Below, piece by piece: positions 13,211 to 19,456 of a stretch of 19,456 bases of DNA. The stretch comes from JADGQA01 sp964579855 (GTDB taxonomy: Bacteria > Bacteroidota > Ignavibacteria > UBA10030). A program made the position numbers and the translations under genes. The stretch is taken from assembly GCA_964579855.1 (NCBI GenBank), contig CAZOIM010000049.1, positions 1 to 19,456 on the forward strand, given 5' to 3'. How positions within the stretch are numbered: the stretch's first letter is position 1; each line of letters starts with the position of its first letter. The notes below the pieces were generated by a model. The model was not told the DNA's origin and searched no databases. It saw only the letters and a list, made by a program, of their open reading frames with translations.

Positions 13211-15376
13211 ATGGAATCCCCTACCGTCATTCAAAGATTTCAGAAGTCCAAGACCCTTCAGATTTTTGTACTCGCGGCATTCGGTGCAATGTTCACACTC
13301 TTCATACAAATGTGGGGCGTTCTCGACACCGTTGAACTGAAGACGCTTGATTGGCGGTTTCTCCAGGCGTCGCATCCGGAGGAAGCAGACACCAGCATCG
13401 TTCTCATCGCCATTGATCAGAATAGCCTCGAGACGTTTCAGAATCGAAATGTCATTTGGCCTTGGCCGCGCGATTTCTACGGAGTTGTGTTGGATTATTT
13501 ACATGCCGCCGGGGCTCGCAGCGTATCGTTTGACATTCTCTTCGATCGACGGGATTTTGATAGAAGAGAAAACGATGGCACGGTGACAGATTCAATCTTC
13601 GCAGAATCTATGAAGAACAGCGGAAATGTTCTCCTTGTCACTTGGCTTTCGAAGCGCTTGAAAGAGGACGAACCGGGAGGAGCAATTCTCAACCGCCACC
13701 TGATAGATGGTAACTATCCTCTAATTGCAATTCCTCAGTTTGACAGGGCGAACGCCCCTCTCCCTGAGTTTCAAGAGGATGCACGATCCGTTGCCGTGAC
13801 GAATTTCGAGAGTGATCCTGATGGCATTGCACGACGAGTTCCTCTCATCTATCAGTTCAACAAACGATTCATCCCGTACTTTGGGCTCGCCAATTACATG
13901 GTAGACAAGAACATCCCCATCGCACAGTTGGGCGATGTTGTCCAATCAATTCCGGTCTCAAACGACGGGCATTTCCTTATCTATTGGTACGGCAAGGGGG
14001 GAACCGAAGGTGTTTTCAAATACTATCCTATTTGGAGCGTCATTACATCGGCTCTGAAATACAAAACAGGTGCGACACCGACTCTTCCTCTTTCATTCTT
14101 CAAGAACAAAGAAGTTATTATCGGAGGTACCGCTCCGGGTTTGTTGGATACAAGACCAACACCATTCACATCGCTGGAAGTCTATCCAGGCATGGAGATT
14201 CATGCAACCATGCTGAGCAATCTGCTCAACAATCATTTCCTGCGGGACCTCCCGCGATGGTTGACGTATGCAATCATCGCCGTCCTTTCATTTCTTGGAG
14301 CATTCATCTTTTTTCGCATACGCAGACTTTCGGCGGCAATTGGCACGTTCTTCGTTGTCCTCACCGCCTTTGTCGGATTGACATTTCTTCTCTTCTACAA
14401 TGAGAAACTGTGGTTCCCCATGGTGACCCCTTCGATCGCGCTCATTTCGACGTTCGCCTTCTCTGCATTCTTCAGTTACGCAACTGAGGGGCGGCAGAGA
14501 CGCGAACTTCGAAGAGCATTTAACCGGTATCTAAGTCCCGCTGTTGTATCCCAGATTGTCGAGAGTTCCGGTGCGCTGGAGTTGGGCGGCAATACGGTCG
14601 AGGGGACGGTCTATTTCTCGGACATTAAAGACTTTACCAACATTGCCGAATCCATGCAGCCGAAGGAACTGGTAGCATATTTGAACGAATATTTCTCGCT
14701 CGCCAGCGATCTGATCCTCAAACGGGATGCAATGTTGGACAAGTACATTGGCGATGCGATTATGGCAATCTTCGGCGCTCCCATCCCGAAGCCAGACCAC
14801 GCGAAGCTGGCCTGCCTTACTGCCCTTGAGATACAGCGTTCATTGGAGGCGTTCTACAAAAAGAAATCGGCTCAGACTCCCCGCTTCACAACCCGCATAG
14901 GGCTCAATTCCGGCAAAATGATCGTTGGCAATATCGGGAGCACAAAACGTCTCGACTACACTGCCATCGGTGATACGGTCAACCTCGCCTCCCGGCTTGA
15001 AGGGGTGAACAAGTTCTTCGGAACAAGAATCATTATCAGCGAGAGCGTGTTCAGACTCGCAAAAGATGCTGTCGAAACGCGCGAGCTCGACCTTATCCGG
15101 GTGAAAGGAAAGAATGTTCCGATTCGCATCTACGAACTGGTCGGCGAGCACGGCACGTTGAACGAAGACACGAAAGAGTTCCTCGCTTTGTTTGACGAAG
15201 CCCTGAAGTACTATCGGAACAAGCAGTTCGACCAGGCAGCACGGCAATTCGATAACCTTCTCAGTGTCAAGCCTGAAGATGGTCCGTGCACGACGTATGT
15301 GGAACGGAGCAGATTACTCGCCATGCAGAAGCTTCCAGATCAGTGGGACGGTGTATTCACGTTGACATCAAAATAA
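13211..15376 (+). CDS. CHASE2-domain class III adenylate/guanylate cyclase
   Basis: A 721-residue inner-membrane signalling enzyme that should make cAMP from ATP. One helix at about residues 17-37 is followed by an extracytoplasmic CHASE2 sensor domain (about 40-345; typical pieces are LKTLDWRFLQA, SIVLIAIDQNSL, WPWPRDFYGVVLDYLHAAGARSVSFDILFD and PGMEIHATMLSNLL). Then come three more helices (about 350-425) and the cyclase domain (about 460-630). Metal-binding aspartates are D471 (YFSDIKDFT) and D515 (KYIGDAIMAIFG). The base-specifying pair is K511 and T584 (LDYTAIGD), the Lys/Thr combination of class IIIb cyclases. N591 and R595 (VNLASR) stabilise the transition state. All catalytic residues are present. 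A TPR-like tail (about 660-700) follows. AGGAG nine bases upstream supports the start. The gene is followed 18 bases later by an SH3b-M48 protease gene and runs divergently from the envelope operon. Confidence 0.93.
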   Translation: MESPTVIQRFQKSKTLQIFVLAAFGAMFTLFIQMWGVLDTVELKTLDWRFLQASHPEEADTSIVLIAIDQNSLETFQNRNVIWPWPRDFYGVVLDYLHAAGARSVSFDILFDRRDFDRRENDGTVTDSIFAESMKNSGNVLLVTWLSKRLKEDEPGGAILNRHLIDGNYPLIAIPQFDRANAPLPEFQEDARSVAVTNFESDPDGIARRVPLIYQFNKRFIPYFGLANYMVDKNIPIAQLGDVVQSIPVSNDGHFLIYWYGKGGTEGVFKYYPIWSVITSALKYKTGATPTLPLSFFKNKEVIIGGTAPGLLDTRPTPFTSLEVYPGMEIHATMLSNLLNNHFLRDLPRWLTYAIIAVLSFLGAFIFFRIRRLSAAIGTFFVVLTAFVGLTFLLFYNEKLWFPMVTPSIALISTFAFSAFFSYATEGRQRRELRRAFNRYLSPAVVSQIVESSGALELGGNTVEGTVYFSDIKDFTNIAESMQPKELVAYLNEYFSLASDLILKRDAMLDKYIGDAIMAIFGAPIPKPDHAKLACLTALEIQRSLEAFYKKKSAQTPRFTTRIGLNSGKMIVGNIGSTKRLDYTAIGDTVNLASRLEGVNKFFGTRIIISESVFRLAKDAVETRELDLIRVKGKNVPIRIYELVGEHGTLNEDTKEFLALFDEALKYYRNKQFDQAARQFDNLLSVKPEDGPCTTYVERSRLLAMQKLPDQWDGVFTLTSK

Positions 15377-15394
15377 TTGTCAGGAGAATTTTCC

Positions 15395-16621
15395 ATGAAA
15401 CGACTCGTTACTTCTCTGGTGCTCATAACCGTTGTGATCTCACTCCTCGGTGCTGAGGAGATCTTTACCAAACGCAAAAACAACGATGTACGAGAGGGCC
15501 CGGGCTCGTACTACGACTTGATTATTTCCCTGCCCCAGAACACCAATTTGGTCGTCATCGAAAAGGCATCAAACTGGATCAAAGTTCAGCTTCCGGACAA
15601 GAAATCCGGTTGGATCGCGTCAAATTGTCTTGTTGCCCAAGCGCCGGGAAAAAATATGGCCCGATTGGAGAATGTTTGGAGTTCGCCGAGAGCATCCAAG
15701 GCAGGTATCGCCGCGGCGATCAAAGGATTCGGCGACAAGTACGGCAAGACGGATCCGGGAAACGTGGACAAAGTCCTCGCTTATTCGGGCAAAGGATTCA
15801 CCGGGCGCGACCTGGCGGCATTTAACAATGAGATCCGGCAGTACGATTCCAAGAACCGTGGAAGAGTCCAGCTCGAAGACCTTGATCTTGGAGTTCCTGA
15901 TTACGACGTGGCGCTTCCCGAAAGACAAATCGGTGTTGGAATCGCTGCCCGATTGGTGTCCCGCGGCCTGTTGGAAAACGCTGAGCTGAGAAGATATGTG
16001 AATCTGATTTGCGCCACGATTACAGCAAACTCAGAGATCTACGATGAAGATTTCACAGTTTTCGTTCTCGACGACAACAAAGTCAATGCCTTTGCATTGC
16101 CGGGTGGCTACATTTTCATAACGAAAGGCATTGTCCAAATGTGTCACGACGAGTCGGAACTGGCTGGAGTCATTGCGCACGAAATCGGTCACGTCATCCG
16201 CAGGCACGGTCTTGAGGAAATCAGCAAACGGGCAGCGAATATTGCTGCAGACAAGGCATTCGACGAGCTCGATCAGGAAGTCGGGCAAACGGACGACGAA
16301 AAGGATCTTGAAGAGATGATCGAATCGACGTACGACAAAGTGCTCCATCCGCGCCTTATCAAGTATGAACTCGAGGCAGACAAAGTCGGTGCGTTGCTTT
16401 CAGCCAATGCCGGTTATGATCCGTTCGGACTCGTCCGCATGTGTGGACGCATGGCAAGTATTCCACAGGACCAGGGAGATATCTTTGATGCCACCTTTAT
16501 GGCACCCAATGGTTTTGTCGAACGTTCCAACGCAATTGTCAAATTCGCCGATGATCGGTTCAAAAAAAACAGCCCCGGCACTACCATGCCGAATCGCTTT
16601 GACCAATATCATATCCAATAG
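15395..16621 (+). CDS. Exported M48-family zinc metalloprotease with an N-terminal SH3b domain
   Basis: A 408-residue exported protease. Residues 1-19 form a signal peptide (MKRLVTSLVLITVVISLLGA). Residues 22-80 form a bacterial SH3 domain (NNDVREGPGSYYDLIISLPQ, NLVVIEKASNWIKVQL, SGWIASNCL), which usually binds cell-wall peptides. Residues 80-190 link to an M48 peptidase domain. The zinc site is HEIGH at H262, E263 and H266, with the third ligand E325 in the ExxxD element ELEAD. NAFALPGGYIFITKGIV is the strand before the active site seen in BepA/LoiP-like periplasmic proteases. A role in outer-membrane protein quality control or in cleaving wall-associated proteins is inferred. AGGAG eight bases before the ATG at 15395 fixes the start; the TTG at 15377 lies directly after the cyclase stop. 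It is probably co-transcribed with the cyclase. Confidence 0.92.
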   Translation: MKRLVTSLVLITVVISLLGAEEIFTKRKNNDVREGPGSYYDLIISLPQNTNLVVIEKASNWIKVQLPDKKSGWIASNCLVAQAPGKNMARLENVWSSPRASKAGIAAAIKGFGDKYGKTDPGNVDKVLAYSGKGFTGRDLAAFNNEIRQYDSKNRGRVQLEDLDLGVPDYDVALPERQIGVGIAARLVSRGLLENAELRRYVNLICATITANSEIYDEDFTVFVLDDNKVNAFALPGGYIFITKGIVQMCHDESELAGVIAHEIGHVIRRHGLEEISKRAANIAADKAFDELDQEVGQTDDEKDLEEMIESTYDKVLHPRLIKYELEADKVGALLSANAGYDPFGLVRMCGRMASIPQDQGDIFDATFMAPNGFVERSNAIVKFADDRFKKNSPGTTMPNRFDQYHIQ

Positions 16622-16688
16622 CCGTTCAATCCTGTCCGGTTTACTGTCCACCCACCCTTAAGACCTGACAGGATTGTGAGCCCACGTT

Positions 16689-17177
16689 ATGGCAATTAGA
16701 ATCTTTGTTACCGGCGGTACGTTCGACAAAGAGTACAATGAAATTGACGGCAGACTCTTCTTCAAGGATACCCACCTTCCTGAAATGCTCCGGCTCGGTC
16801 GTTGCCGGGTCAACGTGGATATTCGAACGTTGATGCTGATCGATAGCCTTGAAATGACAGACGATGATCGCCAAAGCATCCTTGAACAATGCAAAAAGAC
16901 AAAAGAGGACAAGATTATCATAACTCACGGTACTGACACGATGGAAGGTACAGCGAAGGTTCTGGGGTCGGTGATCAAAGACAAGACCGTGGTTCTTACC
17001 GGAGCGATGATTCCGTACAAGTTCGGCAGTTCAGACGGATTGTTCAATCTTGGCAGTGCGCTGGCATTTGTGCAGACTCTGGCACCGGGCGTTTATGTTG
17101 CAATGAATGGTCGATATTTTACCTGGGATAATGTGAAGAAGAATAAGAAGACGGGTGAGTTTGAAGAAATCAACTAG
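16689..17177 (+). CDS. Short asparaginase-like protein (N-terminal asparaginase domain only)
   Basis: A 162-residue cytoplasmic protein, about half the length of a normal asparaginase (around 330). It matches the N-terminal domain: TGGTFDKEY with T11, and THGTDTMEGTAKVL with T82 and D83, the catalytic pair of the second triad. VVLTGAMIPYKFGSSDGLFNLGSALAF follows, then FTWDNVKKNKKTGEF, where K150 or K151 fits the triad lysine. The C-terminal domain that normally completes the active site at the dimer interface is absent, and the frame ends in a natural stop directly followed by a terminator, so this is not an obvious truncation. Free-standing short members occur in other bacteria; their substrate is less certain. 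The start is at the ATG at 16689, 67 bases after the protease stop, with only a weak ribosome site. Confidence 0.85.
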   Translation: MAIRIFVTGGTFDKEYNEIDGRLFFKDTHLPEMLRLGRCRVNVDIRTLMLIDSLEMTDDDRQSILEQCKKTKEDKIIITHGTDTMEGTAKVLGSVIKDKTVVLTGAMIPYKFGSSDGLFNLGSALAFVQTLAPGVYVAMNGRYFTWDNVKKNKKTGEFEEIN

Positions 17178-17206
17178 TGTCCAGCAATGCAAGAGTTTTA
17201 ACAAAT

Positions 17207-17231
17207 AAGCCCGCGAGAAGCGGGCTTTTTT
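17207..17231 (+). terminator. Intrinsic terminator after the short asparaginase gene
   Basis: Perfect 8-bp stem AAGCCCGC / GCGGGCTT with loop GAGAA, followed by a run of T (17226-17231). It lies 29 bases after the stop codon and separates this transcript from the aguBA pair. Confidence 0.93.
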
Positions 17232-17298
17232 CTTTAACAAGCGCCACGTTGGAGTTCATCCGAACTTTCTCTTCTTACGAATTTTATTTATACTGTCG

Positions 17299-18252
17299 AT
17301 GACTGTTTCAACAGCAGAATGGAAAATGAAGAAATATAAAAATAGCGCAACAACGAAAAAGATTTCGATCGGACTTGTTCAAATGGCCTGTTCCAAAGAT
17401 CCGGACGAAAATCTTGAAAAAGCCAACCATTTTATTGCCGAGGCGGCAAAACGTGGTGCAAAGATCATTTGCCTGCCGGAATTGTTCCGTTCGCAGTATT
17501 TTTGTCAGCGAGAAGATGCTTCATTGTTCGACCTCGCAGAATCCATACCCGGTCCAACGTCAAAGTCCATCGGCAAGATTGCGAAGAAGATGAAGGTCGT
17601 GATTGTCACCCCCATATTTGAAAGACGCGGGGCGGGTGTGTACCACAACAGCGCAGCGATCATCGACGCAAACGGTTCGATGGTCGGTCTTTATAGGAAG
17701 ATGCACATTCCCGATGATCCGGGTTACTTCGAAAAATACTATTTTACTCCAGGCGATCTCGGTTTCCAGGCGTTCGACACGCGTTACGGGCGTATTGCTC
17801 CGCTCATTTGCTGGGATCAGTGGTACCCGGAAAGCGCTCGGCTCGCTTCTCTGCTCGGAGCATCGGTGCTCTTTTACCCGACTGCTATCGGCTGGCATCC
17901 GGATGAGAAAGAAAGGAATGGAGGCGCACAGCGTGACGCATGGAAGACGATTCAACGCGGACACGCCATTGCGAATGGGGTTTATGTTGCCGCGGTCAAT
18001 CGTATAGGTCTCGAAAAGCCAACGCCGCAATCGAAAGGTATTCAATTCTGGGGCTCGTCGTTCATCGCAGATCCGCAGGGTGTAATCCTTGCCGAAGCAT
18101 CCACCGACAAGGAAGAAGTCCTGACCGCAGAAGTTGACCTTGCGCATCTCGAAGACATCCGAAGGAATTGGCCTTTTCTGCGCGACCGAAGGATTGACGC
18201 ATATTCCGGAATAACCAGCCGATATCTCACCAAAGAAACCTGGAAATCGTAA
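17299..18252 (+). CDS. aguB: N-carbamoylputrescine amidase
   Basis: A nitrilase-superfamily amidase of 317 residues (family about 290-300) that hydrolyses N-carbamoylputrescine to putrescine, CO2 and ammonia in the cytoplasm. The Glu-Lys-Cys triad is E61 (CLPELF), K134 (YRKMHIPD) and C171 (LICWDQWYPE). The extended signatures YRKMHIPDDPGYFEKYYFTPGD, PTAIGWHPDEKE and HAIANGVYVAAVNRIG are characteristic of AguB among the nitrilases. The start is uncertain: ATG 17299 has no Shine-Dalgarno, and TATACT at 17289-17294 could be a -10 box, which would favour the second ATG at 17326 (308 residues, closer to the family). The identity does not depend on this. aguA follows after three bases; the pair forms one operon. 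Confidence 0.95.
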   Translation: MTVSTAEWKMKKYKNSATTKKISIGLVQMACSKDPDENLEKANHFIAEAAKRGAKIICLPELFRSQYFCQREDASLFDLAESIPGPTSKSIGKIAKKMKVVIVTPIFERRGAGVYHNSAAIIDANGSMVGLYRKMHIPDDPGYFEKYYFTPGDLGFQAFDTRYGRIAPLICWDQWYPESARLASLLGASVLFYPTAIGWHPDEKERNGGAQRDAWKTIQRGHAIANGVYVAAVNRIGLEKPTPQSKGIQFWGSSFIADPQGVILAEASTDKEEVLTAEVDLAHLEDIRRNWPFLRDRRIDAYSGITSRYLTKETWKS

Positions 18253-18255
18253 AGT

Positions 18256-19320
18256 ATGGCTCTGACTCAACCTCTGCAACTGCACATGCCGGCAGAATGG
18301 GAACGCCACGATGCTACGTGGATTAGCTGGCCCGCAAACCTCACCGATTGGCCGGGAAAAATTACTCCGGTCTCCTGGGCCTTTGGGGAAATGGCCAGGA
18401 AGATATCGCGGGGGGAAATGCTCCATATTATCGTCAACTCGGCAAGCCACGAAGCAAAGGCGAATCGGATTCTCCACCGAGCGGGAGTAGATTTCAGTCA
18501 CATCCGGTTCTTCCGGTTTCCTTCCAATCGTGGATGGACCCGGGACTCCGGACCGATGTTCGTCCAACGACCGTCAAAAAAAGATGTTGCGATCATCCGT
18601 TTCCGCTTTACGGCGTGGGCGAGATATCCTGATTGGAAAAAAGACGATGCGACACCCCCCAGAGCAGCGAAAGCGCTGAAATTGCCTTTGATTCCCATTC
18701 AATTTAATGACCGAGACGTGGTACTCGAAGGAGGCAGTATCGATGTTAATGGCAAAGGAACTCTCCTAACAACCGAGGAATGCCTGCTCCATGAATCAGT
18801 TCAGGTTCGAAACCCCGGCTTTACAAAGAATGATTACAACGAGATGTTTAAGAAATACCTTGGTGCTTCAAACGTTCTCTGGTTGGGGAATGGAATCGCC
18901 GGCGACGACACGCACGGTCACGTCGATGACCTCTGCAGATTTGTCAATCCCCACACTGTTGTTTTGATCCAGGAAAAGAATAGTCACGATGAAAATTATA
19001 CAGCTCTGAAAGAGAACTTCGAACGGTTGCAGGGAATGCGGTTGGAGAATGGCTTAAAGATTGATGTGGTGACTCTTCCGATGCCGTCTCCACTGTATTT
19101 CAACGGGATGAGGCTGCCTGCCAGTTATGCAAACTTCTATATCAACAACAGCTATGTCATTGTGCCGACGTTCAATGATCCGAATGATCGCGTGGCACTC
19201 GGCATTCTCTCCGAGCTGTTTACCGATAGGACCGTTGTTGGAATTCACGCTGTCGACATCGTCCTGGGATTCGGTACTCTCCACTGCCTCACACAGCAAC
19301 AGCCTGCTTCTCCACTCTGA
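18256..19320 (+). CDS. aguA: Agmatine deiminase
   Basis: A 354-residue guanidino-group-modifying enzyme (PAD_porph family, usual length 340-370) that converts agmatine to N-carbamoylputrescine and ammonia in the cytoplasm. Motifs in order: PAEWERHDATWISWP, WTRDSGPMFV, LEGGSIDVNGKGTLLTTEECLL, DDTHGHVDD with D218, H222 and D224, and the nucleophile C344 in GFGTLHCLTQQQPA, the conserved C-terminal GxGxxHCxTQQxP of agmatine deiminases. All catalytic positions are kept. Its product is the substrate of the enzyme encoded immediately upstream, which fixes the function of both. Arginine decarboxylase, needed to supply agmatine, is not in this window. The gene ends just before a terminator. Confidence 0.96.
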   Translation: MALTQPLQLHMPAEWERHDATWISWPANLTDWPGKITPVSWAFGEMARKISRGEMLHIIVNSASHEAKANRILHRAGVDFSHIRFFRFPSNRGWTRDSGPMFVQRPSKKDVAIIRFRFTAWARYPDWKKDDATPPRAAKALKLPLIPIQFNDRDVVLEGGSIDVNGKGTLLTTEECLLHESVQVRNPGFTKNDYNEMFKKYLGASNVLWLGNGIAGDDTHGHVDDLCRFVNPHTVVLIQEKNSHDENYTALKENFERLQGMRLENGLKIDVVTLPMPSPLYFNGMRLPASYANFYINNSYVIVPTFNDPNDRVALGILSELFTDRTVVGIHAVDIVLGFGTLHCLTQQQPASPL

Positions 19321-19343
19321 AAGAGCAAGATCCTTCTCTCATG

Positions 19344-19374
19344 AAAAACGCCCATCAGGATGACGGGCGTTTTT
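19344..19374 (+). terminator. Intrinsic terminator after aguA
   Basis: A 10-bp stem AAAAACGCCC / GGGCGTTTTT with an 11-base loop, ending in a T-run, 23 bases after the aguA stop. On the minus strand it can also end transcription of the facing tRNA gene. Confidence 0.92.
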
Positions 19375-19381
19375 CGTTCTG

Positions 19382-19456
19382 TGGACGCTGTAGGGATCGA
19401 ACCTACGACCTCTGCCTTGTAAGGGCAGCGCTCTGAACCAGCTGAGCTAAGCGTCC
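19382..19456 (-). tRNA. tRNA-Val (anticodon UAC)
   Basis: 75 bases folding as a full cloverleaf on the minus strand. The acceptor stem is GGACGCT/AGCGTCC, the D-stem is GCTC/GAGC, and the anticodon stem CTGCC/GGCAG has loop CTTACAA, so the anticodon is TAC (reads GUA/GUG valine codons). The T-arm is GTAGG-TTCGATC-CCTAC and the discriminator base is A. CCA is not encoded. The 5' end coincides with the window edge, so its promoter is not seen. Confidence 0.96.

Noticed and set aside
17560..18567. A 335-codon open frame on the minus strand, antisense to aguB and aguA
   Set aside because: It is covered by two well-identified genes on the plus strand, its translation is Arg/Pro-rich without domain features, and it has no ribosome site.
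1..19456. Mobile elements, integrases, att sites, CRISPR arrays, phage genes
   Set aside because: No transposase or integrase motif, no regular direct repeats and no truncated tRNA copy were seen. The tRNA-Val at the edge could be an integration site, but nothing beside it in the window suggests an inserted element.

Overview
The window looks like ordinary chromosomal DNA from a free-living, Gram-negative bacterium. Evidence for an outer membrane is a FadL-type barrel, several signal-peptide envelope proteins including a likely lipoprotein, and a MltC-type lytic transglycosylase. The protein set (FadL/PorV-like barrel, LPP20/CsgG/DUF4384 proteins, CHASE2 cyclase) is compatible with the Fibrobacteres-Chlorobi-Bacteroidota (FCB) group. 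Many genes have clear Shine-Dalgarno sites and one promoter is close to the sigma-70 consensus, which would fit a deep FCB branch such as Ignavibacteriota better than classical Bacteroidia. That placement is a low-confidence inference. No phage, IS, CRISPR or plasmid signature was seen. Two runs of exactly 100 N (4646-4745 and 10087-10186) are assembly gaps of unknown true length, and each interrupts a minus-strand gene.

Layout. 1-3709 (plus): the C-terminal end of a probable glycogen-debranching/six-hairpin glycosidase, an APC-family amino acid permease, and a class V PLP-dependent aminotransferase-fold enzyme without the desulfurase cysteine. 3782-12854 (all minus): a block of eight envelope genes. 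Read in the direction of transcription these are a TPR-CsgG-FlgT-C-like lipoprotein, a FadL-like barrel, a gapped LPP20-like protein, an intrinsic terminator, a second LPP20-like protein, a transglutaminase-like protein with a Pro/Lys/Glu linker, an LPP20-CsgG/FlgO-like-DUF4384 protein, a two-helix membrane protein with a PH-like domain, and a MltC-like lytic transglycosylase (gapped). A strong promoter (TTGACA-N17-TATCAT, 12883-12911) drives the block. 13211-16621 (plus, divergent): a CHASE2 class III adenylate cyclase followed by an SH3b-M48 metalloprotease. 16689-19320 (plus): a short asparaginase-like protein, then after a terminator an aguB-aguA pair (N-carbamoylputrescine amidase, agmatine deiminase) that makes putrescine from agmatine, closed by another terminator. 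19382-19456 (minus): tRNA-Val(UAC).

The most interesting part is the minus-strand envelope block. It brings together domain types known from the Vibrio/Campylobacter flagellar outer-membrane disk proteins FlgO, FlgP and FlgT (FlgO/CsgG-like, LPP20, FlgT C-domain-like) with a peptidoglycan lyase, a transglutaminase-fold protein and a barrel, but no flagellar gene is visible. It may encode an uncharacterised envelope-spanning assembly. The divergent cyclase and protease could be linked by regulation, but nothing in the sequence proves it.
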